Source of the DNA: Acidipila sp. EB88 | GTDB lineage: Bacteria; Acidobacteriota; Terriglobia; Terriglobales; Acidobacteriaceae | Length of the DNA stretch: 64,000 nt | NCBI RefSeq assembly: GCF_003858395.1 | Contig: NZ_QWEV01000005.1 | Coordinates: forward strand, 1,922,001 to 1,986,000 | Direction of reading: 5' to 3' | Shown here: positions 44,257 through 52,272 of the stretch, piece after piece | How positions within the stretch are numbered: the first letter of the stretch is position 1 | Layout of the letters: every line of letters starts with the position of its first letter | Notes under the pieces: generated by a model | What the model was told of the DNA's origin: nothing | Seen by the model: the letters and a program-made list of their open reading frames with translations, nothing else | The model's database searches: none | Position numbers and translations under genes: made by a program

Positions 44257-44883
44257 GTGGCGACGTTGCTGGTGGTCGGGCTGGGCAATCCTGGCCCGGA
44301 GTACCAGTGGACACCGCACAATGCCGGGTTTCTGGCCGTGGACCGCATTGCGGAAGCGGCCGGGATCCCGATCAGCAATCGGCGCGGGCGGGCATTGACC
44401 GCCAGGGTTCAGGTAGGTGGCCGCGAGGTTGTTCTCGCCAAGCCGGAAACCTGGATGAACCTCAGCGGCGAATCGGTGGCCGCGCTGTTGCGCGAGTTGG
44501 ACGCAAAGCCGGAGCAGGACCTGCTCGTGTTGTATGACGAGCTTGCCCTGCCACTGGGTACGGTGCGGGTCCGCCCGGGTGGTTCGTCCGGCGGCCACAA
44601 CGGCGCCAAGAGTATCAACGCGCTGGTCGGTACAGAGCGGTGGGCGCGGATCCGGATCGGGGTAGGTCCGGACGGAGAGATCGGCAAGGGGCGCCGGGGT
44701 GCAGATTATCTGCTGCAACCCATGCGTCGAATGGAGCTCAACCTGCTTGGCGAGGCGCTTGACCGTGCTGCCCAGGCCGTCGCGATCGTGGCCACCGAAG
44801 GGGTGGCAGCCGCGATGAACAAGATCAACCCGCGCGAGCCGCTTGGCACGGACCAACCGAAAGTGCAGCAGAACGCGCAGTAG
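44257..44883 (+). CDS. pth: Peptidyl-tRNA hydrolase
   Basis: Pth releases tRNA from prematurely dropped peptidyl-tRNA. The 208-residue product starts at GTG 44257 and has VVGLGNPGPEYQWTPHNAGF. The substrate motifs KPETWMNLSGESVAALL and YDELALPLGTVRVRPGGSSG follow, with GGHNGAKSI. It lies 6 nt after rplY, so the two are co-transcribed. Confidence 0.96.
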   Translation: MATLLVVGLGNPGPEYQWTPHNAGFLAVDRIAEAAGIPISNRRGRALTARVQVGGREVVLAKPETWMNLSGESVAALLRELDAKPEQDLLVLYDELALPLGTVRVRPGGSSGGHNGAKSINALVGTERWARIRIGVGPDGEIGKGRRGADYLLQPMRRMELNLLGEALDRAAQAVAIVATEGVAAAMNKINPREPLGTDQPKVQQNAQ

Positions 44884-44950
44884 CCAGGCAGCAGCACGAC
44901 ATGAGAAACACGTCCCCGCGCAGTCGGCGGGGCAGGAGCGAGGCAAACAT

Positions 44951-45412
44951 ATGGCTGAAGTCGCAGGTCGTTTCTACGAAGTAATGTTCATCATCCGTCC
45001 CGATGCGTCGGAAGAAGATATGGATAAGCTCATCTCGGGTTTCGAGACCACCGTCACCAGTGGCGGCGGCAACATGCGCTCGATCGAGAAGATGGGCCGT
45101 CGCAAGCTGGCCTACACGGTTCGCAAGTTCAACGACGGCAACTACGTCCTGTTCACGATCGATGCCGATGGCAAGCTGGTCGCCGAGCTCGAGCGTCGTC
45201 TTCGCGTCTCCGAGCCTGTGATCAAGTTCCTCACGGTGCGCATGGACGAGGAAGAAAAGCGTCTCGAGAAGGTTCGCGCACTGCGTGCCAGCAAGACCAA
45301 GCGCTCTGCCCAGCCCAGCGCCTCGGCAGAAGCCGCTCAGGCCGCCCCGGCCCCGGCAGCACCCGCCGCCGCCCCGGCACCCGCAGCGACCGAAGCCCCG
45401 GCTCTGGCCTAA
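44951..45412 (+). CDS. rpsF: 30S ribosomal protein S6
   Basis: The 153-residue product has the S6 fold (RFYEVMFIIRPDASEEDMDK and MGRRKLAYTVRKFNDGNYVL). Its C-terminal tail of about 45 residues is mostly Ala and Pro and is longer than in E. coli. ATG 44951 gives the usual start. Lies ahead of rpsR and rplI, without ssb between them. Confidence 0.96.
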   Translation: MAEVAGRFYEVMFIIRPDASEEDMDKLISGFETTVTSGGGNMRSIEKMGRRKLAYTVRKFNDGNYVLFTIDADGKLVAELERRLRVSEPVIKFLTVRMDEEEKRLEKVRALRASKTKRSAQPSASAEAAQAAPAPAAPAAAPAPAATEAPALA

Positions 45413-45476
45413 CCCGTAGATTCAGTTTCAGGAACCGCCGCCGCGCTCAGGCGCTGGCAAGAAGGGAACAGCATTC

Positions 45477-45809
45477 ATGGCAGACGAAATCACAGCAACT
45501 TCTTCCCCCTCCGAGGCACCACGTCCGTCTTCTGGTGGACCATCCTCCGGCGGCCCGCGTCCCCCGCGTCCCGCAGGCGGTGGTGGCCGCAAGTTCTTCC
45601 GTCGTAAGAAGGTCTGCAAGTTCTGCGTTGAGAAGATCGAGGCGATCCCGTACCGCGATGTCCGTCTGCTGCAGCAGTTCGTAGCGGAGCGCGGCAAGAT
45701 CACGCCCCGTCGCCTGACCGGTGTCTGCACCACGCACCAGCGTCGCCTCACGCGCGCCATCAAGCAGGCTCGCAACATCGCGCTGCTGCCGTTCGCAGCC
45801 CGCTACTAG
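45477..45809 (+). CDS. rpsR: 30S ribosomal protein S18
   Basis: The 110-residue product has an N-terminal Pro/Gly/Ser-rich extension of about 38 residues, then the S18 core ([20 protein letters not shown] and [20 protein letters not shown]). Three Cys and a His could bind zinc. rpsF and rplI flank it. Confidence 0.96.
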   Translation: MADEITATSSPSEAPRPSSGGPSSGGPRPPRPAGGGGRKFFRRKKVCKFCVEKIEAIPYRDVRLLQQFVAERGKITPRRLTGVCTTHQRRLTRAIKQARNIALLPFAARY

Positions 45810-45837
45810 TCGTTTCGAAACTCAGGAGACCCGCACC

Positions 45838-46293
45838 ATGGAAGTCATTCTCAAGGAAGATGTAGATCACCTCGGACAGCGTGGCGACGTTGTCAAGGTG
45901 GCCGACGGCTTCGGCCGGAACTATCTGCTGCCGCGTAAGCTCGCCATGCAGGCGACTGCGGCCAACAAGGCTGTGATTGAGCAGATGAAGGAATCTGCGG
46001 TCCGCCGCTCGGCCAAGGAAAAGGCCGAGGCCGAGCAGCTCGTCGCGCAGTACGACGCTGTGGAGCTCGAGTTCACCCGCAAGGTTGGCGAAGGCGAACA
46101 CCTGTTCGGCTCCGTGACCTCGTCGGATATCGCCCACGAGCTCGAGGCCAAGGGCCTGACCACGGATCGCCGTAAGATCCACCTGCCCGAACCGCTCAAG
46201 CAGCTTGGTGAGTTCCTGGTGCCGGTGAAGCTGCACCGCGAGGTCAGTGCGCACGTCAAGGTTGTGATCAAGGGCGACGCGCCCGCCGCATAA
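45838..46293 (+). CDS. rplI: 50S ribosomal protein L9
   Basis: The 151-residue product MEVILKEDVDHLGQRGDVVK has the L9 N-domain with GFGRNYLLPRKLAMQAT, a long central helix and the C-terminal domain (ELEAKGLTTDRRKIHLPEPL). CAGGAG lies ahead of ATG 45838. A terminator follows 4 nt after the stop. Confidence 0.97.
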   Translation: MEVILKEDVDHLGQRGDVVKVADGFGRNYLLPRKLAMQATAANKAVIEQMKESAVRRSAKEKAEAEQLVAQYDAVELEFTRKVGEGEHLFGSVTSSDIAHELEAKGLTTDRRKIHLPEPLKQLGEFLVPVKLHREVSAHVKVVIKGDAPAA

Positions 46294-46297
46294 CCCG

Positions 46298-46330
46298 AAA
46301 GCCGCCTGCTCCGAGCAGGCGGCTTTTCTG
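46298..46330 (+). terminator. Intrinsic terminator after rplI
   Basis: The stem AAAGCCGCCTGCT / AGCAGGCGGCTTT (13 bp, loop CCG) is followed by TCTGCATC. It closes the ribosomal-protein operon. Confidence 0.9.
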
Positions 46331-46394
46331 CATCTCAAGCCCCATAGTTCCAATCCCGCCGCCTCTTGTTCGCTGAGAGGTGGCGTTCTCCATT

Positions 46395-46461
46395 CCGGAT
46401 CTCGCGGTGCTTCGGTTGCGAGTCTGTGGATGCACCGGACTCAGGTCCGGTCCCCGAGGAG
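46395..46461 (+). promoter_or_regulatory. Structured leader of the ATP-grasp/monooxygenase operon
   Basis: Three helices can be drawn. CTCGC (46401-46405) pairs with GCGAG (46418-46422). The loop GGTGC (46406-46410) can pair with GCACC (46432-46436), giving a pseudoknot. CCGGAC (46435-46440) pairs with GTCCGG (46445-46450), a 6-bp hairpin with loop TCAG. The second and third share 46435-46436 and so compete. The ribosome site GAGGAG at 46456-46461 lies 6 nt after the hairpin. This looks like a switch but matches no class I can name. Confidence 0.4.
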
Positions 46462-46470
46462 CAGCACCCC

Positions 46471-47520
46471 ATGCCCAAGCCGATTGCCATCTATTACGAG
46501 CAGCCGCACTGGTTCAAGCCACTATTTGCCGAGCTTGAGCGTCGCAACCTCCCGTACGAGAAGCTGGATGCCGTCTCCCATCGCTACGCGATCGAGGACC
46601 GGCCGGAGCAGCGCTACTCACTCGTGGTGAACCGGATGAGCCCATCTGCCTGGAATCGCGAGCATGGCGACACCATCTTCTACACGCTGGGCTACCTTGA
46701 CCACCTGGCCGCACGCGGTGTGCGCGTGATCAACGGCTCCGAGGCGTTTCGCTCCGAACTGTCCAAGGCTTCGCAGCTCTCCATGCTGGACGAGCTCGGC
46801 ATCCCCTACCCCAAAGCGCGTGTGATCCATCGGCCGTCCCAGGCCGCTGACGCGACCGAAGGTTTGCGCTTCCCGGTCGTGGTCAAGCCCAACATCGGTG
46901 GTTCCGGTGCCGGGGTAAAGCGCTTCGACTCGCGTGAACAGCTCGCCGCGGCCGCCGAGGCGGGTGAGCTCATGTTCGGCCTCGACTCCACCGCACTGGT
47001 GCAGGAGTTCATCCCGGCCGCAGGGGGCTACATCGTCCGCTGCGAGGTGCTGGACGGCAAGTTCCTCTATGCCATCAAGGTGCACACCACCGGCGAGACC
47101 TTCGACCTGTGCCCCGCCGACATCTGCCGCACCACCAGCGGTGTCGACCTGAACCGGGCGGCCTGCGCCATCGATGCACCCAAGTCCGGCATCCGCGTCG
47201 AAGGCTATGATCCGCCCTCCTCCGTGATTGCCGATGTGGAACGCATCATGGCCGCGGCCGGCGTGGAGCTTGGCGGCGTGGAGTACATGATCGACGAGCG
47301 CGATGGCGCGGCTGGCGTTCCGCTCTTCTACGACGTCAACGCGCTTTCCAACTTCGTCGCCGATGGCGTCAATGTGGTTGGCTTCGATCCATTCGCACGA
47401 CTGGTTGACTGGCTCAGCCTTGAAGCCACCAAGGCAGACGCAAAGCAGTGGCATTCTGAGCATGATGCCGAGCTGGGCATCGGGCAGGCTGCGGCTGCCC
47501 TGACAGCCGGGGTGCGCTGA
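46471..47520 (+). CDS. RimK-like ATP-grasp ligase of unknown substrate
   Basis: The 349-residue product starts at ATG 46471 behind GAGGAG. It has the ATP-grasp order: FPVVVKPNIGGSGAGVKRFD (ATP-binding loop) and ALVQEFIPAAGGYIVRCEVL, then VELGGVEYMIDERDG and PLFYDVNALSNFVADGVNVV with the metal-binding residues. The family joins carboxylates to amines or thiols using ATP. Its last base overlaps the start of the flavin monooxygenase gene (TGATG), so the two are translated together and likely share a pathway. The substrate is unknown. Confidence 0.85.
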   Translation: MPKPIAIYYEQPHWFKPLFAELERRNLPYEKLDAVSHRYAIEDRPEQRYSLVVNRMSPSAWNREHGDTIFYTLGYLDHLAARGVRVINGSEAFRSELSKASQLSMLDELGIPYPKARVIHRPSQAADATEGLRFPVVVKPNIGGSGAGVKRFDSREQLAAAAEAGELMFGLDSTALVQEFIPAAGGYIVRCEVLDGKFLYAIKVHTTGETFDLCPADICRTTSGVDLNRAACAIDAPKSGIRVEGYDPPSSVIADVERIMAAAGVELGGVEYMIDERDGAAGVPLFYDVNALSNFVADGVNVVGFDPFARLVDWLSLEATKADAKQWHSEHDAELGIGQAAAALTAGVR

Positions 47521-48599
47521 TGCGGTACGGCTTCTGGATGCCCGTCTTCGGCGGCTGGCTGCGCAATGTGGACGACGAGAATATGGAAGCGAGCTGGGCT
47601 TACACCAGGCGGCTCGCCCAGCGTGCCGAGCAGCTCGGCTACGACCTGTCGCTCATCGCCGAGCTCAATCTCAATGACATCAAGGGTGTGGAAGCGCCCT
47701 CTCTCGATGCCTGGTCCACTGCCGCCGCGCTGGCTGCGGTGACCGAGAAGCTCGAGATCATGGTGGCCGTCCGGCCTACCTTCCACAACCCCGCGCTGCT
47801 GGCCAAGCAGGCCGCCAACATCGACCACATCTCAAACGGGCGACTGACGTTGAACGTCGTCTCGAGCTGGTGGGCCGATGAGGCGACCAAGTACGGCCTG
47901 CACTTTGACCAGCACGACGACCGCTACGCGCGCACCAACGAGTGGCTTGATGTGCTCAACGGCTGCTGGTCGCAGCAGGGCTTCTCGTACGAAGGCAAGT
48001 TCTACAACGTTGCTGACAATGTGCTTTCACCCAAGCCCGTACGCAAGCCGCGCCCCACGCTCTACGCGGGTGGCGAGTCCGAGACGGCGAAGAACCTCAT
48101 CGCAGGCAAGTGCGACGCGTACCTGATGCATGGCGACTCGCCGGCGCGTGTCGGCGAGAAGATCGCGGATATGCGCGAGCGTCGTGAACGCGCCGGGCTC
48201 GGCCCGATGGTGTTCGGCGTGGCCGGGTATGCGGTGGTGCGTGACACTCCCGAACAGGCCCGCAAGGAAGTCATCCGCATCACCGACGTGCAGCAGTCCG
48301 CGCAGGGCTATAAGAACTACCAGCAGTGGGTCACCGGCTCCAAGCTTGAGCAGAAGATCTCACTCGAGGACTACTCGGTTTCGAACCGCGGGCTGCGCTC
48401 CGGCCTGGTCGGCTCACCGGACCAGGTTAAGGAACAGATTGCTGCGTTTGCCGAAGTCGGTGTGGACCTGTTGCTGCTGCAAAGCTCGCCGCAACTCGAA
48501 GAAATGGAGCGCTTCGCTGAGCAGGTCATGCCAGCGCGCATCGTCGCCGGCGCAGAGAACGCGGGCAGCACTCTGGACGCGCAACTGACCGGGCTGTAA
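47520..48599 (+). CDS. LLM-class FMN-dependent monooxygenase, SfnG-like
   Basis: The 359-residue product is a luciferase-like TIM barrel: MRYGFWMPVFGGWLRNVDDE at the start, RPTFHNPALLAKQAANIDHI and LNVVSSWWADEATKYGLHFD in the middle. LVGSPDQVKEQIAAFAEVGV lies near the end. It resembles dimethylsulfone (SfnG) and alkanesulfonate (SsuD) monooxygenases, which use reduced flavin from a separate reductase. No reductase is adjacent. The start overlaps the stop of the ATP-grasp gene. A sulfur- or carbon-sulfur-bond role is plausible but not proven. Confidence 0.88.
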   Translation: MRYGFWMPVFGGWLRNVDDENMEASWAYTRRLAQRAEQLGYDLSLIAELNLNDIKGVEAPSLDAWSTAAALAAVTEKLEIMVAVRPTFHNPALLAKQAANIDHISNGRLTLNVVSSWWADEATKYGLHFDQHDDRYARTNEWLDVLNGCWSQQGFSYEGKFYNVADNVLSPKPVRKPRPTLYAGGESETAKNLIAGKCDAYLMHGDSPARVGEKIADMRERRERAGLGPMVFGVAGYAVVRDTPEQARKEVIRITDVQQSAQGYKNYQQWVTGSKLEQKISLEDYSVSNRGLRSGLVGSPDQVKEQIAAFAEVGVDLLLLQSSPQLEEMERFAEQVMPARIVAGAENAGSTLDAQLTGL

Positions 48600-48666
48600 C
48601 GCTCTCTCAACTCCGGCATCTTGTCGCCGCAACAAGCGCATGCGCCCCGCTGCTATGCTGGGGCGC

Positions 48667-50310
48667 ATGCTTGGTTTTGCGCGCTGCGCCGTGCTTTTTC
48701 CTGCTGTTCTTGCCTCTTCGCTTGCAGCACAGACTTCTGTGGATTCCATCCTGCCGCACATCGACCGCACCGGCGCCCATCCCGCGTTGATCGTCGACGG
48801 CGCGCCATTTCTAATGCTGGGCGCGCAGATGAACAATTCCTCCGCATTCACCGCGACGCTACCCAGGGTGTGGCCCGCGATGGAAGAGCTTGGCGTCAAC
48901 ACCGTGGAAGCCCCGATCTACTGGGAAAAGTTCGAGCCGACCGAGGGTAGCTTCGATCCTTCTTCCATCGACCTGCTGCTGGCGCAGGCTCGCACGCACA
49001 ACGTGCACCTCGTCCTGCTGTGGTTCGGCACCTGGAAGAACGGCAGCCCCGGGTACGCGCCCGAGTGGGTCAAGCTCGACGGAAAGCGCTTTCCACTCGC
49101 AGTCAGCAAAGATGGCCGGCAGTCTTTCTCCATGTCGCCATTCGCCCCGGCTACGCTTGCCGCCGACACCCGGGCCTTCACGACGCTGATGCAGCACCTC
49201 AAAGAGGCCGACCCGCAGCACACGGTGCTGATGGTGCAGGTCGAGAACGAAGCAGGCATGTGGGGCAACACGCGTGATTTTTCTCCGCAGGCAAACAGGC
49301 TTTTTGAGCAGCCCGTGCCAAAGGCGGTGCTCACCGCGATGGGCAAAGCCGACGCGCATGGCAACTGGAGCGAGGTCTTCGGCGCGGATGCCGACGGATA
49401 CTTTCACGCCTGGGCGGTTAGCCGCTACATCAACCAGGTAGCCGAGGCCGGCAGGCGCGTGTATCCACTGCCGCTATACGTCAATGCGGCGGTGAGCGAC
49501 CCCTTGCACAAGGCCACTCCGGGCAGCTTCGAGAGTGGCGCCGCCGTAGCCGACGCCTTGCCGATCTGGCACGCGATGTGTCCAGCGATCGACGCGATCG
49601 AGCCCGATATTTACCTGCCCGACCATGCCAGCTACACGGCCGTGCTCACGCAGTACGCGCTGCCTTGGAACCCGTTCTTTGTGCCCGAGACCGGCAATGC
49701 CCCTGCGTACGCGCACTACTTCTTTGCCGCGCTCGGCCACGGAGCCTTTGGCTGGTCGCCGTTCGGCATGGATCAGACCGGCTACTCCAACGCGCCGATC
49801 GGGGCAGAAAAAATTGATACCGAAACCCTCGCACCCTTTGCTCTCAACTACCGCATCGTCGCGCCCATGCAGCGCGAACTGGCGCAGTGGAACCGTGAAG
49901 ACCGCGTGCGCGGTTCGGCAGAAAATCCGGATGTGCACACCGAGACGCTGCACTTCGCGCCCGTCGACGGCCAGCCCGCGCGGTGGTCTGCCACTGTCTC
50001 CTACGGCATGCCCACCTTCTACTCGTCAAAACCCGCGCCGGGCAATGCGAAGCCCGAGGGCGAAGCGCTCGTGGTGCAGCTTGGCCCTGACGAGTTCCTC
50101 GTCACGGGCGTGCACGCGCGTGTCGACTTCAACGCTCTTGTGCCCGCGAACGAGCAGAAGTCGCAGCGCATGTGGCTCTCGGTGGAAGAAGGCAGCTATG
50201 AGCAGGGTAAGTGGAAGGGCACCCGCCTGTGGAACGGCGACCAGACCGACTATGGTTTGAACTTCACCAGCGCCGCGCAGGTTCTGCGCGTGCGGCTGAC
50301 TACGTTCTAG
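48667..50310 (+). CDS. GH35-like exported glycoside hydrolase
   Basis: The 547-residue product (ATG 48667) has a signal peptide (RCAVLFPAVLASSLAAQT) and a TIM barrel. Landmarks are GAQMNNSSAFTATLPRVWPA, VEAPIYWEKFEPTEGSFDPS, MVQVENEAGMWGN (acid/base Glu region) and PFFVPETGNAPAYAHYFFAA (nucleophile Glu region). A C-terminal beta-domain follows, as in DUF5597-type beta-galactosidases. It is probably periplasmic or secreted and acts on beta-galactosides. TATGCT ends 7 nt before the ATG and no ribosome site is seen. Confidence 0.82.
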   Translation: MLGFARCAVLFPAVLASSLAAQTSVDSILPHIDRTGAHPALIVDGAPFLMLGAQMNNSSAFTATLPRVWPAMEELGVNTVEAPIYWEKFEPTEGSFDPSSIDLLLAQARTHNVHLVLLWFGTWKNGSPGYAPEWVKLDGKRFPLAVSKDGRQSFSMSPFAPATLAADTRAFTTLMQHLKEADPQHTVLMVQVENEAGMWGNTRDFSPQANRLFEQPVPKAVLTAMGKADAHGNWSEVFGADADGYFHAWAVSRYINQVAEAGRRVYPLPLYVNAAVSDPLHKATPGSFESGAAVADALPIWHAMCPAIDAIEPDIYLPDHASYTAVLTQYALPWNPFFVPETGNAPAYAHYFFAALGHGAFGWSPFGMDQTGYSNAPIGAEKIDTETLAPFALNYRIVAPMQRELAQWNREDRVRGSAENPDVHTETLHFAPVDGQPARWSATVSYGMPTFYSSKPAPGNAKPEGEALVVQLGPDEFLVTGVHARVDFNALVPANEQKSQRMWLSVEEGSYEQGKWKGTRLWNGDQTDYGLNFTSAAQVLRVRLTTF

Positions 50311-51076
50311 CGAAACTCGTTCTGTCGAAACAGCAGGAGCAGCGAGCCGCACAATGCGCTCACCGCCCCTGCCGTCTGCGCCCAGGTAAATGCACCGAGC
50401 AGCATCGGTTCGCCTGCCCAGCGTAGCTCCCCTTGCCCAAGGATGACCTGCAACACGCCCGCGAGTAGCAGCACCGTGCCGGCGGTGGCTCGTCCCGGGC
50501 AGCCATCCAGACGGTGCCCAGCGCAAGCAGGGCGAAACCCGCCGACCCGTACGCTGCCACTGGAACAAGCGGAACATCCAGAGGTGTTCCATACAGGGTG
50601 CGGGCCAGGTGCCTTGTGCAGATGACGCCCCACCTGGCCGCGACTATCCGCCCCGGCTCTGCGCCCTCGGCAAAATAGCCCGCGTGCACAAACGCGAGCA
50701 GCAACGTTACACAGGGCAACAGGGCGTTCGCGGCAAGCAGCACGTTCACCCGGGCGCGCATGAGCGATCCTGTCGCCACGATCAGGCCTATCACGGCCCC
50801 CGCATAGAGAAGTCGTGGATCCTCCACATGGAACAGGCTGAGCATCCAGGACGGATGCGCCACGAAGTCGCGCCAGCCTGCGATCAGAAGGATCAGCCGC
50901 GGACCCAGGATCAGGCCGGCCCCTGCGAGCAGCGCAGCGGTCGAGACCGGGTGCGCCGCGAGGCCCAGCCGCCAGGCCAGCCGCTCGGCTGTTCGCAGCG
51001 CGGCAAGCACGCCCAGCCCGATCAGCAGGCTCTGGATGGAGATGGAAAAGAAGGGAAAAGGGAGGAAAGGAAACAC
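50307..51076 (-). pseudogene. Frameshifted Lgt-like membrane protein gene
   Basis: From GTG 51076 the frame encodes a multi-helix membrane protein resembling prolipoprotein diacylglyceryl transferase (MFPFLPFPFFSISIQSLLIG, then PSWMLSLFHVEDPRLLYAGA), but only to about residue 195. The natural continuation, GTVLLLAGVLQVILGQGELR to the end FRQNEFR, is in another frame and stops at 50307. One missing G at a CCGCCGG run near 50490 would rejoin them. The break is a real mutation or a sequencing error. The catalytic residues of Lgt are not clear, so it may be a divergent paralog. Confidence 0.65.
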
Positions 51077-51096
51077 AGTCAGACCTCGAGGTCTGA

Positions 51097-51262
51097 AGCC
51101 CGGGCACGGGCTGGAGAAGAGGGCAGAACTGACCCGCGGGGCCGTACGCTGGCTTGCCGGTGAACCCGTCCTAAGACGGTGGGAACTCTCCGCGGCTCTT
51201 TAGGCATTCCGAACTGGCGGACACTGCGCACCGAGCCGATTGTCGAGTCGAGCTCCCTTGTT
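51097..51262 (-). ncRNA. ssrS: Probable 6S RNA downstream of zapA
   Basis: A perfect TATAAT (51269-51274, minus strand) would start a transcript near 51262. This runs through pairable segments: CCGCGG with CCGCGG (51134-51139 and 51190-51195), CCGTC/GACGG at the tip (51166-51170 and 51175-51179), and AAGAG/CTCTT flanking a bulge. A hairpin CAGACC TCGA GGTCTG (51081-51096) then precedes a T-rich stretch. About 165 nt and a long bulged rod fit 6S RNA, which often lies next to zapA. I could not run a covariance search, so this is an informed guess. Confidence 0.5.
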
Positions 51263-51268
51263 CAATGA

Positions 51269-51274
51269 ATTATA
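51269..51274 (-). promoter_or_regulatory. Consensus -10 box of the 6S RNA candidate
   Basis: TATAAT on the minus strand is a full match. No gene in this frame follows for about 190 nt, so it points to a non-coding transcript. The -35 region (near TGTTTG) is poor. The interval 51275-51468, between this box and the zapA stop, holds no ORF I can support. Confidence 0.55.
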
Positions 51275-51468
51275 GGTTCAACCGGCGTGACCAAACATAC
51301 CTGCTTTGCAGGCCAGTCATGCTTCTCGGATGCTAGATCGCAGCTCGTCCGTTTGCAAGTCCACAAAAGCCTTCGCTGCAACCACTTTTCATCAGACGCG
51401 CCATTCTGGTCCTGGTTGCAGAAGTTTGGGTACCATCAGTCAGCAAACTCCGGGCACGGTGCACAGCA

Positions 51469-51798
51469 TTAACCGGTGCGGCGTTTATCCTCGAGCACTT
51501 CATCGAGCAGGCCGCTCAGCGAGTGGGCCCGGCTCCGATGCGACTGCTCGGCTCCGGTCAGCGCGTCGAGGCGCGCATTCGTCAGCATCAGTTCGTCCGC
51601 GATATTGAGCGCGGCCAGTACGGCCACACGCAGCGAGTCCACCGTGGTGCCATGCGAGGCTACTGCACGCATCTTGCCATCTACCAGCAGGGCGAGCCGC
51701 TCGATGTACGCAGCGTCGTGCCCGCGCAGGTGGTAGGTCTGGTCGTAGATGGAGACAGTGACGAAGTCGCCATCGTTCCTGGTATTTTGCCCGCTCAT
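51469..51798 (-). CDS. zapA: Cell division protein ZapA
   Basis: ZapA bundles FtsZ at the division site. The 109-residue product has the ZapA plan: FVTVSIYDQTYHLRGHDAAY near the start, AYIERLALLVDGKMRAVAS next, then VLAALNIADELMLTNARLDA, a helix that forms a coiled coil. It starts 22 nt after the ZapB-like gene on the same strand. Confidence 0.9.
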   Translation of the reverse strand: MSGQNTRNDGDFVTVSIYDQTYHLRGHDAAYIERLALLVDGKMRAVASHGTTVDSLRVAVLAALNIADELMLTNARLDALTGAEQSHRSRAHSLSGLLDEVLEDKRRTG

Positions 51799-51820
51799 TG
51801 GTCTCTCGCGTGGGATGAAA

Positions 51821-52099
51821 CTAGCCTAGGTCGTCCAGTTGTTTCAAAAGCCGCTCCACGCGACCACGCACAAGGTCGCGCTCCTGGCTCAATGCCTTCA
51901 ATTCATCCTGCGTCTGTCCCAGCTGGGCGCCTTGTTCGTCGAGCAGTTGCTGAAGGGCCGCGGCTGTTTCCTCGGCCCGCTGCCGCTCGCGTCGCTCCGT
52001 CCGCACCAGCTCCACCATCCGCATCACGCGCTCTTCAAGCGCGCCGAAACCATCCGCCTGGTCGTGCTCTTCCGCATGCATCTGAGGGGCTGTTGACAT
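51821..52099 (-). CDS. ZapB-like coiled-coil protein
   Basis: The 92-residue product is nearly all coiled coil (about 20-90, rich in Glu, Arg, Gln and Leu: RVMRMVELVRTERRERQRAE). Small coiled-coil genes next to zapA are often ZapB-like partners. ATG 52099 is chosen with GGGAG 9 nt upstream; an in-frame TTG at 52105 is also possible. The identity is inferred from position and composition. Confidence 0.65.
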   Translation of the reverse strand: MSTAPQMHAEEHDQADGFGALEERVMRMVELVRTERRERQRAEETAAALQQLLDEQGAQLGQTQDELKALSQERDLVRGRVERLLKQLDDLG

Positions 52100-52118
52100 T
52101 GACAAAATCTCCCACCAA

Positions 52119-52124
52119 AGTATA
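52119..52124 (-). promoter_or_regulatory. Likely -10 box of the zapB-zapA operon
   Basis: TATACT on the minus strand lies 19 nt before the ATG and is divergent from gyrA. A TAAAAT at 52205-52210 on the plus strand may serve gyrA. Confidence 0.5.
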
Positions 52125-52272
52125 ACGCGCCTCTTTGCGCAGCATAGGCCGCGAGCATGCCATAAGTGCTTGGCGGAGTGCTACTTTGCGGGGCTTCCGT
52201 CGGTTAAAATGGAGTTAGCGTCCTGAGCCCGGGAAACCCTTCGGGGAGACTCGCGCGGAACGCGACCTACCT

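Noticed and set aside
51061..51080. RNase P-like GGAGGAAAGG on the plus strand
   Set aside because: The string is short and none of the other RNase P conserved regions follow. It lies within the start of the Lgt-like coding frame on the other strand.
52100..52272. Replication origin beside gyrA
   Set aside because: No cluster of DnaA boxes or AT-rich unwinding region is visible, and dnaA, dnaN and gyrB are not here.
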